From assembly GCA_015146655.1 (NCBI GenBank), contig VKHL01000029.1, positions 172,858 to 236,857 of the forward strand: a DNA stretch of 64,000 bases, in the 5' to 3' direction. The notes below the pieces were generated by a model. The model made no database searches, was not told the origin of the DNA, and was given only the letters and a program-made list of their open reading frames with translations. The DNA comes from Ochromonas danica. Lineage: Eukaryota > Sar > Chrysophyceae > Chromulinales > Chromulinaceae. The translations under genes were made by a program, and so were the position numbers. Below, one piece after another: positions 31,741 through 42,612 of this stretch (positions are counted from its first letter, which is position 1; every line of letters starts with the position of its first letter).

Positions 31741-33076
31741 TTATTTCTTCTTCTTCTTGCCTCCTTTCTTGCTTTTTCCACCACCAGCTCTTCGAAATAG
31801 CTTCTCGAACAAAGGCATTGGTAGAGTGAGATCGACAAGGAATTCTTTGATTCGCGTGTTCTCAGGACCCAGTGCATCCGCCAAAATCGTCGCCCCTGCC
31901 TCGCCAATGCGATTGTACATGAGATCGACAGACGTTAGCGTGCAGGTGGGATTCAACAAGCAGTCCCTCAGACTGGTCAACCCTGCCACATCGTCTTCTA
32001 GGTTATCAATCATGTTATCTGAAAGGATGAATGTTATAAGCTTGGTGTTGACCATTAATCCTTTGCACAACATCTGCAGGCCTTTCCCTCCCAGGCGATT
32101 GCCTCCCAGGTTGAGCACTTCCAAATTGGTCCGACTGTTGGCCAATAAGTCACTAACAGCCGACCCTGACTCGGATGTGAGATTACAGAATTGAACATGT
32201 AGTTGTTTGAGAGAGATGTTAGTTCGCAGGCCTCGACAAAGATTCGCCATGCCTTCGTCACCGAATGTGTGATTGTAATCCAATTTGAGTGTGAGCAAGG
32301 AGAGGTTGTGACCGAATGACAAGGCCATTCCCAGCGCATTGCCTCCACGAGGACCGATATTATTGTCCAGCAGCTCCAAATAGCTGATGGCGACATCTGC
32401 TCCTCCAAGACGCAAAATCTCCGCCTATGACAATCCATGAGAAACAACTATTAGCTTGGGTTTTCCATTGAGAGGAAGAGAAGAAGATTTCTTACGATAG
32501 AGGCTGTGCCGTCATCCCCACAATTAGTTCGCCACAAGCGAATATACTTGAGCAGTTTGTAAGGGCCTCCTTTCATGCCCGGCCCTGTGCCCATAATTGC
32601 CGTGGCGAGGGCACGGGCTCCACCAGGTCCCAGCTGCCCCATCTCGTCATCGATGAGCAGCTGCTCGATAGGGTACTTCTCCTCATCATTTAATGTGCGA
32701 GTAATAAGAGGATTAATCGCAATGCCAATGGCTCTGGAGACAGACAATAGAGAAGAGAAGAGATGTGATTGTGAAAAAGATATGAAGATGACTTTGTGTA
32801 GGTGTAGTCCCTCACTAGGAGAGACAGACAGAGACACCGTCTCTACCCACACCCACCCAGTCACTCAATCATTCACTAGTCAACTAGTCAACTAGTCAGC
32901 TTGTCAATGAGTGACTGACTGTAGTGGCGGGCTGTAGTGGGTAGACTATGTGATTGGGGAGGAGGAAATGTTTGAACTTACTTGCAGTACTTTTGATAGT
33001 TTGATAGCAATTGAAGAGGATCTTCACCCTCTTTAACTTCTTGTGCTGCTTTGCTATCTTTCTTCTTAGGAGGCAT
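31741..33076 (-). CDS. leucine-rich repeat (RNI/RanGAP-type) protein
   Basis: Exons 33076-32982, 32733-32496 and 32424-31741 join in phase to 338 residues. The start is MPPKKKDSKAAQEV. The body is built of ~28-residue ribonuclease-inhibitor-like LRRs: repeated L..L.L..N.I/R/H...G with GGxAL/GAxAL turns, for example LELLDNNIGPRGGNALG, LTLKLDYNHTFGDEGM and LNLGGNRLGGKGLQML. It ends in a Lys/Gly-rich basic tail (GGKKKKK). The fold is a protein-interaction scaffold; similar small RNI-type LRR proteins are common in flagellated protists. There is no signal peptide or enzymatic domain, and the partner is unknown. Confidence 0.75.
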
Positions 33077-33314
33077 TGTCTTACAGACTAACTGTAGACT
33101 ATCTATTGAAAGCAGTCGTTTGATGCGTAACGCCCAACTGCAGGCCAAATCTCCAAATCTAGAGAAATAGGCTTTAGCAGTAAGAACAATGCAATACTTT
33201 CAATGAGTTAGTTACAGTAATGGTAATGTGGAATGTAGATGAGGAATATAGCACTACAAACAGTGTTGTAATAGAATGACAGATAATAACAGTCTGTGCG
33301 ATCACTAGATCACA

Positions 33315-35410
33315 TTAAAAGGATAATGGTCTTCCTCCAAAGAAAGGTTCCTCTTCCTCAGCGCTATCGCCAGTTAATTCTTCTTCTTCGTCTTTCTTCT
33401 TCTCCTCCTTCACTGTTGCAACACTTCCTATCAGACTCTCCCCATCCAGCAGCCACTGCAAGGCTTCTTCATGACTGTACATATAGCACCCATGAGAGCT
33501 CTAGATGGATAGACACACTGTAGACTCTTACCGTATCCACCTCCTCAGAGGTGGCCGAGGAGGATCTTCCTTCTCCTTTTCCCTCACACCATCTGCAAAC
33601 TGCTTCTTGGAAGACTGTGTGGAGGCAGGGGAGGGACGAGCTTCAAGCAGAAGATAGATCTGCCCATCCAGATCGTCTACCATACGACCTGCTAGTCGCA
33701 CAGCTTGAGAAGACTCCTTGCGCTTCCCTTTGGCTGGGGCAATTAACTTGAGGAAGTCATCCAGCGAGGAGATCTCCACGTCTCCGAAGTCCACAGGTCT
33801 GTTAATAACAACAAGCACAGCAAGTGAGCATATTCACGACAATCTACACTAATAGTACCAATAGGAAGGATCACACCTCTTGGGTCCATCATCATCATCG
33901 TCGTCGTCATCATCTTCATCATCAAGTCTCCATTGTGGAGGAGGAGGAGGGAGGCGCTCTCCAGGAGGATCCATGAGAGAGACCGAGGCCTTCTTCCTCA
34001 CTGCCTGAGTCACAGTCCCTGAAGAACTGTCTGGTGAAGTCGTGCCGCTGCTCTTTCTGCGAAGAGGATAGTCCCAAACAGTGACACGAGAGATAGGATC
34101 CGCTCCTCCTCCCGTGCCAGGAGGTGTATAGGACACATCCAGCAAAGGATGACTAGCATTGTCCATGCCCAGCACAGTCACCTCCACTCCCTGCTGCTCT
34201 GCTGACAGAACAGATGCAGACACAACAACTACCTCAGGAGTGGTGCTGCTGCTGCTATTGCGAAAGATGTCAAGCCACAGTGGCCCTTCTTGCTCCACTA
34301 GACGATGACGCCTGGTTACCAATAGCTTCAAGACTGCTTGGTGCAGAGCTACTCGCAAGCGATCATACAAGGGAAACAATGAGCGCAAGTCATGAAGCAA
34401 CAATAAGTTATGGATGAGATTGAGTCTCTCCGCATCAGATAGCGCTGGGCTGTCCAGCACTGGCAGAGGCTGGCCCAGCTGCTGCAGCAGAGACAGATGG
34501 CGATTCTGAGTAGCATGTGGCAGCTGCGCTCGCAGAGCAGCATCAGAGAGGTCTTCCAGCTCCTCCAAGGAGGCTAACATTGCTGGCAGGAAAGAAGGGC
34601 GTCGCTGCACTTCTTCTTGCAGAATGCGATGAGTGCTACCTAGAAGAAACAGGAAATGATGTGGGCTATGCGATGTCAAAGCAACCTCTTGTAACCACTT
34701 CCATGAGGCTGAAGGACAGCGAAGGAAGGACTTCAGACTGTGCATGGCATACTGGCTGATATCGCGATCGATCCTCGCAGCCAATGAGAGCCTTCTGATC
34801 TCTCGGGAAGGACTACCTGTTGCTTCTCCCTTTCCGAGAACTAATAAGTCTTGCTCCACCTCTACAAGACAACCGTTTATTCTGTTAGGAGTCACAACAC
34901 AGTAAACAGGAGAGAAATGAATGTCTGGGTTTGACCTGCGAGGGAGCGGTTGGCCTGCTTCAACAGTCTCACAGCCAATGAGATGGGCTGCAAAGAGATT
35001 CCCTGGGGAAGAAGACCAGGAGAAGAGAGAAATTCTTTCTCGCGGAGTAACAAGCCACTCAGCAGACGATTGAGAAAAGTTGTTTCTAGACGATGTGATG
35101 CGAGAGGTGCTTCAGTGAAATTGGCTGATTCCACGAAGTTACCCAGCCATTGGGTCTCTAGAGGATGAGCAGGCAGGCGGAGAATAAGATCTTGTAGAAG
35201 AACTTTTTCCAAGTAAGTGGTGAGGTTGGAGGTCTGCAGGTCAATCTTGATGTCATGGAGGTCATCTGACAACAGCCACCCTTCTCTCAAGCTCTGCAGA
35301 GGAGAGAGTCTAGGACGAGTGATGAGTCTACCTCTCCATGATGATAGCCATCCTCCATTCGCACAGGTTAAAAGGATGATGATCTCACAGAAATGGAGGA
35401 ATAGCTTCAT
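33315..35410 (-). CDS. orphan protein with signal peptide (628 aa)
   Basis: Exons 35410-34936, 34861-33877, 33798-33532 and 33474-33315 have clean GT-AG borders and matching phases. The N-terminus is a signal peptide (MKLFLHFCEIIILLTC, then ANGGWLSS) followed by a basic stretch, so the product enters the ER or a complex plastid. The rest is mostly helical and Leu-rich (SLLQQLGQPLPVL, RLNLIHNLLLLHDL), with an Asp-rich run of about ten residues near residue 480 and a Glu-rich stretch near the end (KKKDEEEEL). I see no catalytic motif, no membrane segment and no family that I recognise. Four exons with consistent phase make it a real gene. Confidence 0.7.
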
Positions 35411-35604
35411 TCAAGATCATACGCTTCAATTGATCGCTTTTCCCGGTTTTGGCGTTGAAAAAACACACACAGGACTTTCAAAACTCTCAAATTGCTTGTT
35501 TCGATAGAGAGAAAGACGACTTTTCTATCCGAGCTGTTGTTTCTTCTGCTGTATCAATGATGATACATCAATGAGAACCAAGTGAGACAGATATAGGTAG
35601 AGAC

Positions 35605-38600
35605 ATGGAAGAATCAATACACAAGGAATCTATCCGATCAACTGAGACATCCTCTGTGATTTCCTTCTGGAAAACTTTGGATCTTGACAGTAAGAAGGCT
35701 GTATGGGACAAAACCTACACAGAGCTGCGCGAGCAGAAGACCAACTCTATCAATGGCCGTAAACGATTAAATGATCTCACTAAAGCTTATCGTGCTCGCT
35801 CTAAAGAAGACCAGTTGGTATCCATGGCAGAGTTATTGAAGGCTTATCAAGAGGAAATCGATCAATTGTCACGTCGTGCTAAAGTGAGCGAAGCAGCTTT
35901 CCTAGGAGTGTACAAGCTGTTATATGATGCCCCTGACCCATCCCTCTGCATGGAACAACTTGTCAATAATGCTCTTAATGACTCTGCCCAAGCGCTGGAA
36001 ATCGAGCGACTACGAGGAGAACTGCGCCATTATGACGAAGAATTCCAACAATTGAAAAACCAGGCAAGCACTACATCCCCCTCTACATCCCCCTCTACCT
36101 CCTCCACTATCTCCCCCTCTACCTCCCCCTCTACCTCCTCCACTATCTCCCCCTCTACTTCCTCCACTATCTCCTCCACTACCCCCCTCTATCCCCCCTC
36201 TACCTCCTCCACTACCCCCCTACCTCCTCCACTACCTCCCCCTCTACCTCTTCCACTACCTCCCCCTCTATCTCCCCCTCTACCTCTTCCACTACCTCCT
36301 CCACTATCTCCCCTCTATCTCCTCCACTACCCCCCTCTATCTCCCCTCTACCCCCCTCTATCTCCCCTCTACCCCCCTCTATCTCCCCCTCTATCTCCTC
36401 CACTACCTCCCCCTCTATCTCCTCCACTACCTCCCCCTCTACCTCCTCCACTATCTCCCCCTCTATCTCCTCCACTACCCCCTCTATCTCCTCCACTACC
36501 TCTTCCACTACCTCCCCCTCTACTTCCCCCTCTACCTCCTCCACTATCTCCCCCTCTACCTCCTCCACTACCCCCTCTATCTCCTCCACTACCCCCTCTA
36601 TCTCCCCCTCTATCTCCTCCACTATCTCCCCCTCTATCTCCTCCACTACCCCCCTCTATCTCCTCCACTACCCCCCTCTATCTCCCCCTCTACCTCTTCC
36701 ACTATCTCCCCCTCTATCTCCTCCACTACCCCCCTCTATCTCCCCCTCTACCTCCTCCACTACCCCCTCTATCTCCTCCACTACCCCCTCTATCTCCCCC
36801 TCTACCTCTTCCACTACCTCCCCCTCTATCTCCTCCACTACCCCCCTCTATCTCCCCCTCTACCTCCTCCACTACCTCCCCCTCTAGCTCTTCCACTCTC
36901 CCCTCAGACCATGCCATCTGATAGCTGATGTGTGCTATATTTCTGTTAAATAGGATATCACTATTCGTCGACTGGAAGACCAACTCGAGGAGTTCAAGGA
37001 GAACATGGAGGCTCAGGTAGTGGCAGAGGTAGAGAGACGACTAGTAGACCTCCAGACAGAGTGCAAGCAGCGTATTCAAGAAGCACAGGAGCAACAATAC
37101 AGTGCAGAGAAACGCTGCCAATTAGCTTTGGAAAGTGCTAAGCAAGCTCAATTCATGGCTGACCGAGTGCAGGTGACCTGCTCCTCCTCCACCACCACCT
37201 CCTCCTCCTCCTCCTCTATGATGATGACACCTATTCTCGTGCTCTGTTACACAGGCACAACTCTTCGAGTCAAGCAACAAGTTTGAAGAGCGCATTAGTG
37301 GGTTATTGACTGAAAAGGCTTTACTGGCGGAGACCACACAGCGACTGCAAGAGTCACTGGCAGAGGCTCAAGCTAAACTATCTGCTGCTACTGCTGCTGC
37401 TAACGCTCATGCTACTGCTACTGCAGCGAGTAGTAATGGAGGAGTGTCTGCTTCAGGTAGCATGGACAGTCTTATACCAGGCAATAGCAGTCAGAGCCAG
37501 TCATCCTCGCTGACTGCTTACGAGCACCTCATCAGTCGTCTAACAGAAGACCTTCGTGTCTTACAAGGCCAATATCATGTTGACAAGATGAACTTAGAGA
37601 AGACCAACAAGGAGTTACAAGGAGCATTACAAGCAGAGCAGGCTAAGTTGACTAAACTGCAGCAAGAGATGCAGCATCTGATTCCTCGAGAGGTTGTGGC
37701 TAAACTACACCATCAGATACGACTTCTACAGAAAGTAGCCTTCCAAAAGACTGAAGAAGATCTTGACTTGGTAGAGACTACCTCTTCTCTATCTAAGAAA
37801 GGTGGTAGTAATAGAGAGTCAAGGGAGCCGGAGGAGGTGAGGGAGGAAGCAGAGGCGGAGGCAGAGGCTGAGGCTTCATCCAGTCTGGAAGATCTCCTCG
37901 TACAGAGAATTCAAGTGCTTGATCAAGAGCTCACTGCGCAGAGAATCGCTCTGGCAGAGAGCAAGCAGCAGGAGAGTACTCTTCGCAGCACTGTAGACAC
38001 CTTGCGACTGTCTCTGTCTTCCTCTGAAGATCTCATTCGCAAGTTAGAAGTTGACGTTGAAACTCGTTCCACTGCATTGGAAAAGCTACTCGCACAACAA
38101 CAACAACCTTCCTCTTCCTACACAGACAACATGTCTGTAGCTGGTAATCGCAGTCAAATGGAGGATTTGGTGATGCTGCTGGATGGATCCCCCTCCTCCT
38201 CCTCCTCCTCCTCCTCCTTGCCCTCGTCGGCCCAGCAGGCCGTGGCTGGTCCACCCTCATCATCACTGCCCACCACAGCCACAGCTATGACAGTGTCTCA
38301 AGATGTCAATCAGCAAATGATTGTTTGGCTTCAATCTCAGCGAGACAAGTACAAAGAACGTCTAGGACAGGCAGAAGCTCAATGTCTTCGCGTTCAACAG
38401 CAATACGACTCACTGCAGACGAAATATGCTCAATTAGAGCACGATAACCTCAGTCTGTTTCAAAGAATCCAGCGCTTAACTTCTGGCGCTGAGAGTGGCA
38501 GACCCGTGGGCATGGCAGGCAATCGCAACTATCGACTAGAGGAAGGTCGCTTTGGAGATGACAGCGAAGTGGATGGCCGCTATGCTGCGCTGTATGAACA

Positions 38601-38981
38601 ACGCATGGGTCCATTCAACGAGGTAATGCCTATTGTATACCATCTGTTAGTCTGTGTTGTGTTATGTTGACAGTTGTTTGTTAGCTGTCATACATGGAGA
38701 AGCAGCGCAAGTTAAGAGAATTGTCTGTGGCTGATCGCATTGTGCTCAACACCACCATGGCCATCATCTCCAATCACGCTGGACGCAGGTATGTCATAGT
38801 ATAGTTTAATAGTCTGATCTCTTTCTCATCTCATGCCGAGGGTTTGAATAGCTTCTTGCTGGTCTACTTGGGGCTGATGCACGCCTTGGTCTTCTTCGTC
38901 ATGTACTATGCCGCACACAATGTCTCGCATGGATGCGATCCAGCACTCGACCATGTCCAAGCTCACGCCCTCCTTGCTTGA
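35605..38981 (+). CDS. CASP: CASP, Golgi coiled-coil membrane protein
   Basis: Exons 35605-36063, 36954-37172, 37255-38622, 38685-38788 and 38852-38981 give 759 residues. The N-terminus matches CASP (the CUX1 alternative product): [45 protein letters not shown] and [11 protein letters not shown]. The C-terminus has the conserved [26 protein letters not shown] and one membrane span ([19 protein letters not shown]), as in Golgi-localised CASP. Coiled coil fills the middle. CASP is a tail-anchored golgin acting in intra-Golgi transport. The first intron (36064-36953) starts with GC rather than GT, is 890 bp long against ~60-100 bp elsewhere, and is almost entirely a pyrimidine repeat. Splicing at GC-AG restores the family alignment across LKNQ-DITIRRL, which strongly supports this model. 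Confidence 0.9.
36067..36895 (+). repeat. polypyrimidine minisatellite inside CASP intron 1
   Basis: About 830 bp composed of shuffled CTCCACTA, CTCCCCCTCTA and CCTC/TCTC units, almost free of G on the plus strand. It is open in several frames on both strands, producing artificial Pro/Leu/Ser or Glu/Gly/Val proteins. It lies wholly within the intron defined by the CASP alignment. Confidence 0.92.
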
Positions 38982-39166
38982 TCTATCTATCCATGAGCAG
39001 TATCCACTCTACTACTACTACTTGTTGTTCAAACCGCTACAACAAGTTAGCTTACAAAAAAGGCACTTTACTATAATTAACTACAACTACCAGATAGTAT
39101 GAATATTACACATAGTGACGAACAACAACAACAATAACAACATTCCTTAGGGTCTGAGTGACTGAG

Positions 39167-39841
39167 CTAAGGAAAGTAGAGACGGATATGATTGGCAGAG
39201 TGAGTGTTGCAGAAGGGACAGGTCTGGCGGCTCATCTTCCGCACGAGGTCATCCACACAGCGCTGGCAGCAGACATGACCGCAGCTGCCGAAGACCACGT
39301 CCACTCTCCGATCAAAACAGATCTTGCAGACATAAGCATCATCGATGGGTGAAGGAGTTGTCTGTGGGGGATCGTCGCAGGAGGTCTTGCGGGCCAGCTT
39401 GACTGCCTGTGCCTGTGCCTGTGCTTGTCTCCAGGCGAGATAGTGGAACAGCACCAGCTGGGCCAGATAGCCAAACGAATAGAGATGTGGTGCTGCTAAG
39501 CATTCCACTGCTAAGAAGATGGCGACCTCTGGGTCCATGAGGTGCACGGAGAGGACGTGCAATGGCATGGAACAGCAGGCGATCAGCGCTGCGCCAATCA
39601 ATCGCACGGCACGGCCAGCGAAGGGAATATTGTCTTCTATGGCAGCAGCGGATAACAAGTAGACTACTAGGAGAGGCAGTAGCAGACAACTTTCTCTCTG
39701 TCGGAGGGTTTTATGATGGAAAGCTGTGCCCAGCAGAAAGACTGCTTGAAGGATGTATCCATAGGGATACAAAATAGGGGCTAGAATGACTTGTAAAAAT
39801 AAGAAGACACAATGTGCTGCAGGATTGGTAAGGTCAATCAT
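39167..39841 (-). CDS. membrane RING (C3HC4) finger protein, putative E3 ligase
   Basis: One exon of 224 residues from ATG 39841. The first ~150 residues have four or so hydrophobic segments (VFLFLQVILAPILYPYGY, LLPLLVVYLLSAA, VRLIGAALIACC, VAIFLAVECLAA). A cytosolic C3HC4 RING follows at ~175-220: CKICFD, then GSCGHVCCQRC, then CPFC. The protein ends shortly after with HIRLYFP. The layout resembles small membrane RING ligases used in ER or vacuole quality control. Location and substrate are inferred only from the architecture. A (GCCTGT)n-like run gives the AQAQAQA segment before the RING. Confidence 0.8.
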   Translation of the reverse strand: MIDLTNPAAHCVFLFLQVILAPILYPYGYILQAVFLLGTAFHHKTLRQRESCLLLPLLVVYLLSAAAIEDNIPFAGRAVRLIGAALIACCSMPLHVLSVHLMDPEVAIFLAVECLAAPHLYSFGYLAQLVLFHYLAWRQAQAQAQAVKLARKTSCDDPPQTTPSPIDDAYVCKICFDRRVDVVFGSCGHVCCQRCVDDLVRKMSRQTCPFCNTHSANHIRLYFP

Positions 39842-40239
39842 TAGCAAGGACAGTGTAAGAGTGTCAAGGGAAGGGGAGGGGAGGTGGTCCTGGTCGATGG
39901 CGACCTCTCTCTCATGGACCAGATGTCATTGATGAGAGAAGAGGGCGTTTGAAACTCTGGCTCACTCTTCTAGCCTTCTGGCCCTCTCGCCCCCTCAACT
40001 GGTCACTGGCCACGCTGGAAACTGAAAACTGAAAAAACCCTTTCAAGATGCTGTTCATCATGTCTGCGTGGTAGTCTCCCCCTCTCGCAGCCCCCAAAGC
40101 GTTCATTCCATTCGCAAAAGCGACTCATTGAGAAGCCTGTCTGCTGTCTGCTGCTGTCTTGTTAGACTGTCTTTGGCTTCTGTCTTGTGTTTATCCCAAT
40201 CAACACCTTCTTCACTTTGACTTACCCTCCTCCCTCATA
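39842..40239. promoter_or_regulatory. divergent region between RING and Myb/SANT-like genes
   Basis: 398 bp between two head-to-head start codons. It includes C/T-rich stretches and GTCTG/CTGCTGTCT repeats near 40138-40172. No gene is seen. Confidence 0.4.
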
Positions 40240-41427
40240 ATGCAGAACCCTACCAACTGGAAGAAAGACAAGATCAATGGTAAGAATGAATCAACTTCAT
40301 GACCTTTGAACTATAACACACTCTTCTTCTGCTTCTTCTTTCTTTCTCTTGTTGTTGATTTGAAATATGCAATTTCAAATAGTACTCTAATATAATATCT
40401 CTATATAGAATAGTATTTCATTGTTCCTAACAGATGATTCTCTTTGCTGTTATGGTATGTTATTGTAGTAGGTCCTGAACTTAGTGACATCTCTGATGAT
40501 GACGAAGAAGAAGAGGACATGGCCTTGCTCCAACACGGAGGCAATGTCGACCCCGCAGTGCTCAGCGACTGCAAGAACAACAAGCGCAATCGAGTTTTCT
40601 GGACCACTGAGAAAGAAGACTACCTGCTGCGTGTCTACAACCACTATCGCCGCACCTATTCTGGTGGTCATGGTCTGAAGGGAAAGTCCTGGAGATACAT
40701 CGCCGTGCACATGTGTCGCCGCTACAACGAAGACTTCGACTCCAAATCCTGCCGCAACAAACTCAACGTGCTCAAGTATGACTACATTGAAGTGAAGGCC
40801 ATGGCTGAAGCTCGTCGCAATGGCACAGATAACGACGCCTTCTGGACCGATTTGTCTGAGCGCTATCCTCGTGCTTTGAAGTGGAAGGATACCCCCTACC
40901 CTCACACAGAGTTGCTGCGCATTATCTTAGAAGAAAATGGAGAAGGTCTTGACCCTATGCCTGAGCTCAATGAGCCTATCCCAGTGCTGCCTGTGGAGAC
41001 TCCCGTGACGAAGAAGAGACCTCGCGACTCAATGGGCACTGCCTCCAACTACAAGCTGTACAAGATGGATCCTGCTTTCTCTGGAGGTATTCCTATGGCT
41101 ACCCCTGCGCCAGGACCTTCCAATGCTGACATGCTCAAGCTATTCGAGGCGTTGGCTCAAAAGATGCAGGCTGGATTCGATGAGCTTCACAATGCCATCA
41201 AGAATTTACCCCTCTCTAACAACGTGGATATCGCTAACATGGAGGCTCGCAAGCGCTGCATGGAAGAGCTGCAGAAGGAGCAGTATGCCAAGGTACTTGG
41301 CAATCCTCAAAATCGCGAGAAAGCCTTCGAGATATTCCGAGATGTTGGCACTGCGAACGACTTCATGCTCTACCCCCAAGACTACAGACATCTCTTCCTC
41401 GAAGACTTGCTCAACAAGAGCAAATAA
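40240..41427 (+). CDS. Myb/SANT-like DNA-binding domain protein
   Basis: Exons 40240-40279 and 40472-41427 (192-bp intron, phase 1) encode 331 residues. Start MQNPTNWKKDKING; then an acidic patch (DISDDDEEEED). Residues ~45-150 resemble the Myb/SANT-like family seen in plant and fungal proteins and next to Harbinger transposases (PF12776 type): RVFWTTEKEDYLL, KSWRYIAVHM, CRNKLNVLKYDYIEVK, then FWTDLSERYPRALKW and a terminal HTELLRIIL. The C-terminal half has a helical region (MLKLFEALAQKMQAGFDELH) that could oligomerise. It is probably a transcription regulator or a domesticated transposon Myb-like protein. No transposase lies nearby. Confidence 0.7.
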
Positions 41428-41741
41428 ACCCCTTCCCCACCTTGCTAGTTGTACAAAATTAATTCTCTCTATGCCTTGTAGGCCTTTAGTTCAGAGGTAG
41501 TCAACAATGTTGTCTTACATCTGCTAACACTAACTACTTTCCATTTTATTGAATAATGAAACTGGAGGAAATGTTAGCTTACAATGCGATGACTCTGCTT
41601 GACTACTAGTATAGAGTACTACTACGACTACTTCAAGTATAATCCATGAGCACAATATTGTTGTTGGGTAGTCAAGTCAATGTATATAAAAAAGAGATTT
41701 CAGATGAAATGGTTCATAGGAGATCCAGCAATGGATCTTCC
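41428..41741. other. intergenic region between convergent genes
   Basis: 314 bp, AT-rich, with 3' UTRs of both neighbours. No gene or repeat is recognised. Confidence 0.4.
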
Positions 41742-42215
41742 TCACTCAGTGCAGCAATGCAGGCCGCACTTGACTTCTTGATGACTGAACTCCGCTGCCA
41801 GTTCTTCCTCGAGCTGGTGGCGCAGCTGATCGTCTGTGCAGTCATCGGAAGATGAGTCCAGAGAGACCTGCTCGGAGAGATTGAGACAGTCGTGGTTCAT
41901 CTTCCACGCAGTCAACCACAGTTCTCTCACCGAGCAAACCACTGGAAGGTCAGAGATGTCACTCTTGTCTTCAATGAGTGACTTGAGTACATTCTTACAG
42001 TGAGTGCATCGCTTGACAAAGTGAGGAGGAACTTGGTCGATCTGACCCATTTGAATGGCTTGAATGAGATCTGCAGATTCAGGATGGTCAAATGAACCAC
42101 CACTCTCCACCAGTGTACGCTTAGGAACCAGTCGAGCTGGTGTCATTTGCTTAGGATGAAGACGATCAACCTTGCTGATCCAAGAACTAGAGTATTTCTT
42201 CATAAAAGACAACAT
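41742..42215 (-). CDS. hypothetical protein (157 aa), Cys-containing
   Basis: A single exon from ATG 42215. I do not recognise the family. The N-terminal ~35 residues are basic and Ser-rich (MLSFMKKYSSSWISKVDRL) and could act as a mitochondrial presequence. A CTHC motif near residue 70, a later Cys in VVCSVREL and a CGLHCC end suggest metal binding or disulfides. The middle is amphipathic helix and the last third is acidic. It converges on the Myb/SANT-like gene and diverges from SEC63, with ~400 bp between the start codons. Confidence 0.5.
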   Translation of the reverse strand: MLSFMKKYSSSWISKVDRLHPKQMTPARLVPKRTLVESGGSFDHPESADLIQAIQMGQIDQVPPHFVKRCTHCKNVLKSLIEDKSDISDLPVVCSVRELWLTAWKMNHDCLNLSEQVSLDSSSDDCTDDQLRHQLEEELAAEFSHQEVKCGLHCCTE

Positions 42216-42612
42216 GTTTGTTAGTAGTAGAATCGTAGAATATCAATGAGGATGAAAGTATATGAAAGTGAAATTGTAGTTGCACTCTCTCTGTCTTCCC
42301 TCTTCCCAGACAAAAGCAAAGCAAATCTGCATCAGCTATCAGCCTCCTCCAAACTTCCATGGAAGCTTTGCATCACTTCCAGAACTTCCATGGAACAATA
42401 CAAAACGGAGTGTAACATTATTATTGTGTTGCGTGGTTGATATCCCCTGCTTGCTCTCTCTCTCTCTGCTGCTGTCCGCGCCGCGTGTTTGTCTGTGTGA
42501 GAGGACGTGGAGATTCGCGGCCAAAAGAGTTGCAGAGCGTGTCTTTCTCTCCTTTGCCATCATCTCTTTTCTTCTTTTGCATTTCTATTGCATTATTAAA
42601 GGTCAAGAAGAA
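42216..42612. promoter_or_regulatory. divergent region between the 157-aa orphan and SEC63
   Basis: 397 bp. The SEC63 frame is open through most of it but has no good upstream ATG that fits the family, so it is read as promoter and 5' UTR. A CTCTCTCTCTCT run lies near 42456-42468. Confidence 0.4.

Noticed and set aside
34214-34417. Small plus-strand ORF inside the secretory orphan gene
   Set aside because: It lies wholly within an exon of the opposite-strand gene, with no independent support.
36212-36668. Glu/Val/Gly-rich ORFs on the minus strand and Pro/Leu ORFs on the plus strand in the CASP region
   Set aside because: They are readings of the intronic polypyrimidine minisatellite, which family alignment shows to be spliced out.
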